Origin: Planctomycetota bacterium
Lineage (GTDB): Bacteria > Planctomycetota > Phycisphaerae > Phycisphaerales > UBA1924
Direction: 5' to 3'
Assembly: GCA_023434205.1 (NCBI GenBank)
Contig: JAEYTB010000218.1
Span: forward strand, 1 to 44,712
Length of the DNA: 44,712 nt
The notes below the pieces were generated by a model. The model was given only the letters and a program-made list of their open reading frames with translations. It was not told the origin of the DNA and did no database searches. The position numbers and the translations under genes are program-made. Below are positions 41,401-44,712 of the stretch, piece by piece. The first letter of the stretch is position 1. Every line of letters starts with the position of its first letter.

Positions 41401-43239
41401 CTACTTCACGATCAGAACGCGCGGGCTCGTCAGAACCACCGGCGACTCGCGGAGCTGCATCAGCGCCGTCAGCGTCGGCTCGATCTGCCCCCACGCCCGC
41501 TCGCCCACCAGCTCGCGCACCGCCGCGAAGAGCTGGGTCTTCACCGGCTGCTGGAACAGCGACGGGGCGCTCACCCCGCCCATGCCCGACAGCGCATCCT
41601 CGAGCACCTCGCCCAGCGACTTGGGCGCCGGGTAGTCCAGCACGCCGTAGCTTTCCAGCCCGCACGACTTGGCCAGCGAGGCGATGCAGTCGTCCAGCCC
41701 GCCCACCTCGTCGGCCATCTTCAGCTCAACCGCCTTATCGCCCGTGAACAGCCGGCCCTCCGCCGTAGCAGACAGATCAATGCCCCCGCGACCCTGCTCC
41801 ACGCGGCTGGTGAACAGCGCGTACGTCTGCTTCATCTTCACCCGCACCAGCTCCTGGTCCTGCGCCGACCACGGCGCCCCGCTCGCGAACATCGCCGCGC
41901 GCGGCCCCCGCGCCCGCGGCACCACCCGCACCTTCGCCCAGTCGTACAGCCCCTGCATGCTCAGCTTCCCGCCGACCACGCCGATCGAGCCCACGATGCT
42001 GCTGGGGTTGACATAGATCTTTTCACCCGCGACCGCGCAGTAGTACCCGCCGCTGGCCGCCATGTCCCCCACGCTCACCCACACCCGCTTCTTGTCCGCC
42101 ACCCGCCGCAGACCCTGCCAGATCACCTCGCTGGCCGTCGCCGAACCGCCGGGCGAGTCGATCCGAACCACCACACCCTTGATGAGGTCCTCCTTCAGGA
42201 TGTCCTCCAGCGCGTTGCGGATCGTCCGGCTGCCCACCTGCCCCTCGCCGCCCATCAGCCCGCCCGGCTTGCTGTCGCCGTCGACGATCGCGCCGTTGAT
42301 GTGCAGCACCGCGATCGTGGGCTTCTTGGGCTTGTGGTCCGGCTGCTTGGTGAAGATGCTCATCATCGCGAAGGGGTTGGCGTCGATCTTGGGGGCCTCG
42401 CCCGTCAGCGAAACCTTCCGCCACTCGATCCCCCGACCGTCCAGCCGGCTCTCCAGGTGGTTCGTCAGGTTCGACAGGTCCACCTGCGCATCCAGGAGCC
42501 CGACCTTCACTCCGTCCTTGGCGTCCGCCAGCCACGCCGTCTCCATCGCCTCATCAAGCTTCTTGTCCGTCAGCCCGCGCCCCTTCAGGATTGGCTTGCG
42601 GATATTCGCGTACATCGAGTCCAGGAGCTGGTTGATGTTGCTGTCCCACTCGCGGCTGGGCGCATTGCGCGACATCTGCTCCGCGGCCCCCTTGTAGTCG
42701 CCCACCTGCACAAAGTCGGCCTTCAGCCCGATCCACGACAGCGTGTCCGCCAGGAACATCTCCTCCACGTACAGCCCCGGCAGCGAAATCGGCCCGCCCG
42801 CCTGCGCAATCATCTCGTCGGCGTAGGACCCCAGCATCAGGTCCGCCGTCCCGTACGCCTCCGAGAACACGAACACCTTCTTTCCCGCGCCCCGCACCTT
42901 CCCCATCGCCGCGCCGATCTCCTGCACCTGCGTCGCGGAAAGCTCCGCGTCCTTCAGGCGGATCAGCACGCTGTCCGTGCGGTCGCTCTTCGCCGCGTCG
43001 TGCAGCGCCCCCACGATCGCGCTCAGCGTCGGGCTCTGGCCCCCGCCCATCAGCCAGTCCAGCGGCCCGGGCGCGCTCAGCGGCGACCCTTTGATCTCGA
43101 TCATCGCCACACGCGCCTTGCCCGCCGGCGCCGCCGCCGCGGCCGGCGCGGCCCCATCGGCCTGGGCCAGGGCCGGGGCCGACCCCAGCCCGCAGGCGAG
43201 CACGAGAAGAAGAGCACGGGCAACAGACGTCGTGGGCAT
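41401..43239 (-). CDS. sppA: Signal peptide peptidase SppA, 67-kDa type (S49)
   Basis: 612 aa from an ATG at 43239 with GAGG nine bases upstream; two ATG codons 2-3 codons earlier have no spacing for it. A signal peptide or anchor covers residues 1-25. Two S49 domains follow, as in Escherichia coli SppA (618 aa). K183 in FVQVGDYKGAAEQMSR is the likely general base in the first domain. S396 in VSVGDMAASGGYYCAV is the nucleophile in the second, preceded by VVRIDSPGGSATASEV. It cleaves leftover signal peptides in the membrane. The zincin and membrane protein genes upstream may be co-transcribed, with a 72-bp gap. Confidence 0.95.
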   Translation of the reverse strand: MPTTSVARALLLVLACGLGSAPALAQADGAAPAAAAAPAGKARVAMIEIKGSPLSAPGPLDWLMGGGQSPTLSAIVGALHDAAKSDRTDSVLIRLKDAELSATQVQEIGAAMGKVRGAGKKVFVFSEAYGTADLMLGSYADEMIAQAGGPISLPGLYVEEMFLADTLSWIGLKADFVQVGDYKGAAEQMSRNAPSREWDSNINQLLDSMYANIRKPILKGRGLTDKKLDEAMETAWLADAKDGVKVGLLDAQVDLSNLTNHLESRLDGRGIEWRKVSLTGEAPKIDANPFAMMSIFTKQPDHKPKKPTIAVLHINGAIVDGDSKPGGLMGGEGQVGSRTIRNALEDILKEDLIKGVVVRIDSPGGSATASEVIWQGLRRVADKKRVWVSVGDMAASGGYYCAVAGEKIYVNPSSIVGSIGVVGGKLSMQGLYDWAKVRVVPRARGPRAAMFASGAPWSAQDQELVRVKMKQTYALFTSRVEQGRGGIDLSATAEGRLFTGDKAVELKMADEVGGLDDCIASLAKSCGLESYGVLDYPAPKSLGEVLEDALSGMGGVSAPSLFQQPVKTQLFAAVRELVGERAWGQIEPTLTALMQLRESPVVLTSPRVLIVK

Positions 43240-43311
43240 GCGCATCATCCTCAATGGCCCCGCACCACGCGTGGGCCTCACCAGAGCTTATTCGCCGGAC
43301 CCGCCCCCGGG

Positions 43312-43734
43312 TTACTCATACCCGAGCTTCTCCAGGTCTTCCTCCGACAGCCCGAACTGGTGGCCGATCTCGTGCAGGAGCGTCACCCAGATCTCCTCGT
43401 ACACACCCTCCTCCGCCTCATCCCCCCGCCAGCCCCCCGCCTGCTTCAGGATCCCGTCCCGGAACAGAAAAATGTCCGACGGCAGCTGCCCCGTGTTGTC
43501 CACGGGCGCCTCCGTGAACGCCACGCCCGTGTGCAGCCCGCACAGCGAGTCGCTCTCCTCGGCCTCCTCCGGCGTCACGACCCCCTCCTCCCGCAGCTGC
43601 GCCAGCAGCTCGTGGGTCGGCCGGTCCTCCACGATCACCGGCACCTCGTCCAGCAGCCGGCGAACGCCCTCGGGGAGGTTCTCAATAACCTCCTCCACCA
43701 GTCCATCAAACTTTTCCTGCTCCTGCGGGCTCAT
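43312..43734 (-). CDS. Minimal zincin metallopeptidase-like protein (DUF1025/MMP TTHA0227-like)
   Basis: 140 aa from an ATG at 43734 overlapping the upstream stop (ATGA). The C-terminus has LLHEIGHQFGLSEEDLEKLG with HExxH at 121-125, preceded by SDIFLFRDGIL, the compact pattern of DUF1025 zincins. No signal peptide is present, so a cytoplasmic location is likely. Members are known from structure, but the substrate is unknown. It lies between a membrane protein gene and sppA. Confidence 0.88.
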   Translation of the reverse strand: MSPQEQEKFDGLVEEVIENLPEGVRRLLDEVPVIVEDRPTHELLAQLREEGVVTPEEAEESDSLCGLHTGVAFTEAPVDNTGQLPSDIFLFRDGILKQAGGWRGDEAEEGVYEEIWVTLLHEIGHQFGLSEEDLEKLGYE

Positions 43735-44288
43735 GCTGAGTGGTTCCCTGTGTGCATCCGGGCTCCTGGCGGTTCCTCGAACAACGCTTCCAAAGACAAC
43801 GGCGGCTGGAGCACCACCCGCCGGATCCGCCAGCAATCAACGAACACCCCAACCAGCCCGATGGTAAACAGCGCCGCCCCCGCCAGGATCAGCGCCTGCC
43901 CCAGCAGCAGCAGCGTCTCCGCCGGCTGCATCCGCCGCGCCAGCAGGCACAGCCCGTCCCCCGCCATCGACACCGCCAGCACCGACACCAGCGCCAGCAG
44001 CGTCTGGCGGTCCACCCGCCCCTGCCGCAGCAGCACCGACCGCGCCGCCAGCAGCCTCGCATTGGACCGGACCCCCAGCACGATCAGGATGATCAGCGCC
44101 TGCACGACCAGCCCCAGGACATTCCGCACATCACTCGTGAACGCCCACCGCCCCAGCCCTCCGCTGCTCCCCGCGTACCACTCCACGATCACCAGCTTCC
44201 ACAGCACCAGGCACAGCGGGATGTACCACAGCACCGCTAGCACCGCCCCCCGCCGCGACCGCGCCGGGATCCCGGGGTGCGGGTTCAC
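43731..44288 (-). CDS. Small multi-pass membrane protein of unknown function, start uncertain
   Basis: 185 aa if started at GTG 44288, giving (M)NPHPGIPARSRRGAVLAVLW. Upstream in frame lies a run of glycine codons from the 72-base C homopolymer, then unrelated sequence, so the frame up to 44561 is not trusted. Four or five hydrophobic segments are visible (LWYIPLCLVLWKLVIVEWY, VVQALIILIVLG, LLALVSVLAVSMAG, LLLLGQALILAGAALFTIGL). The stop overlaps the zincin start by four bases. The true start could be lost in the damaged region. No family is recognised. Confidence 0.65.
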   Translation of the reverse strand: MNPHPGIPARSRRGAVLAVLWYIPLCLVLWKLVIVEWYAGSSGGLGRWAFTSDVRNVLGLVVQALIILIVLGVRSNARLLAARSVLLRQGRVDRQTLLALVSVLAVSMAGDGLCLLARRMQPAETLLLLGQALILAGAALFTIGLVGVFVDCWRIRRVVLQPPLSLEALFEEPPGARMHTGNHSA

Positions 44289-44293
44289 CAGCG

Positions 44294-44365
<72 letters not shown>

Positions 44366-44712
44366 ACCCCGAAAAAAAACGGAAAAAACGGAAAAAAACA
44401 AAAAAACAAAAAAACAGCCGCGCCGTTCGCGTCAACACGTCGACCGTCGCGTCGACCGTCGCGGATGCGTGTGCACGGGTGTTTTTGGACAGGTCTCGGT
44501 TGCTTGACAGCAGTCGATCGACGCACACACCCCCGGTTCTTTTTCCCGTGCTTCCCCTCACGTCCTCTCAGCCAACTGAATCGCTCCAATTTTTAATCCT
44601 CCACAAACGTTGGTGCTGTGCGCAGCTGTAAGCAAGCAGTGTGCCATGCCGTCTTTTTTCCCCCTCTGTCTCCTCCCCGATTCGCCTACCCTGGAACGCA
44701 CTCTCTGCACAC
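44366..44712. other. Compositionally different tail without a gene
   Basis: After the C run come A-rich repeats (44371-44415, units such as acggaaaaa and acaaaaaa). About 300 bases of mixed composition follow, with T-rich patches (gttctttttccc, ccaatttttaatcc) unlike the rest of the window. No frame here has convincing coding character. It may come from another genome or replicon joined in assembly. Confidence 0.7.
44439..44462. repeat. Tandem duplication of a 12-base unit
   Basis: The unit gtcgaccgtcgc occurs twice in direct succession inside the atypical tail. No function is suggested. Confidence 0.85.

Overview
This is a GC-rich bacterial window with long, tightly packed operons, almost all on the minus strand up to about 39.8 kb. 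The gene content fits a Gram-negative planctomycete, probably Phycisphaerae. It includes a full type II secretion (T2SS) cluster, a wzx/wzy-style polysaccharide cluster, PssD/PssE-like glycosyltransferase halves, very Pro/Arg/Ala-rich proteins, and large periplasmic proteins with LTxxQ-like motifs. The taxonomic call is inference; no rRNA or tRNA gene is present.

Region 1 (1-11919, minus strand) is an exopolysaccharide or O-antigen-like cluster. Reading with transcription, it starts with a specialised NusG paralogue, then a 451-bp leader, then a secreted FnIII/poly-proline/beta-helix protein followed by two hairpins. After these come a flippase, a GT2 glycosyltransferase, an O-antigen ligase/polymerase-like membrane protein, a GT4, a methyltransferase, a second GT2, PssD-like and PssE-like subunits, and a glycosyltransferase cut by the window edge. 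Most of the downstream genes overlap by 4 or 8 bases. The NusG paralogue probably helps polymerase read the whole cluster.

Region 2 (12076-20440, minus) holds a class III aminotransferase, an M20 peptidase or deacylase, an M48 membrane protease and the DEAH RNA helicase HrpA. The last three overlap each other and the end of the T2SS operon.

Region 3 (20415-35310, minus) is one T2SS operon in the order LTxxQ protein, E, F, G, H, I, J, K, L-like, M-like, C-like, D, lipoprotein. A prepilin peptidase is not present. The gspJ gene appears to start at a CTG codon behind a strong Shine-Dalgarno sequence. Upstream lie two more paralogues of the LTxxQ protein (35443-38103). The three share several conserved blocks and are the best candidate here for an undescribed protein family linked to secretion.

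Region 4 (38232-43734) has a lipoprotein with a possible C-terminal JAB/MPN-like domain, divergent from a NifU-like scaffold protein. Next come csrA and a PPK2 kinase (plus strand), then convergently an SppA-type protease, a minimal zincin and a membrane protein (minus).

Region 5 (44289-44712) contains a 72-base C homopolymer followed by about 350 bases of different composition with no credible gene. This end of the window is probably an assembly or contamination artefact.
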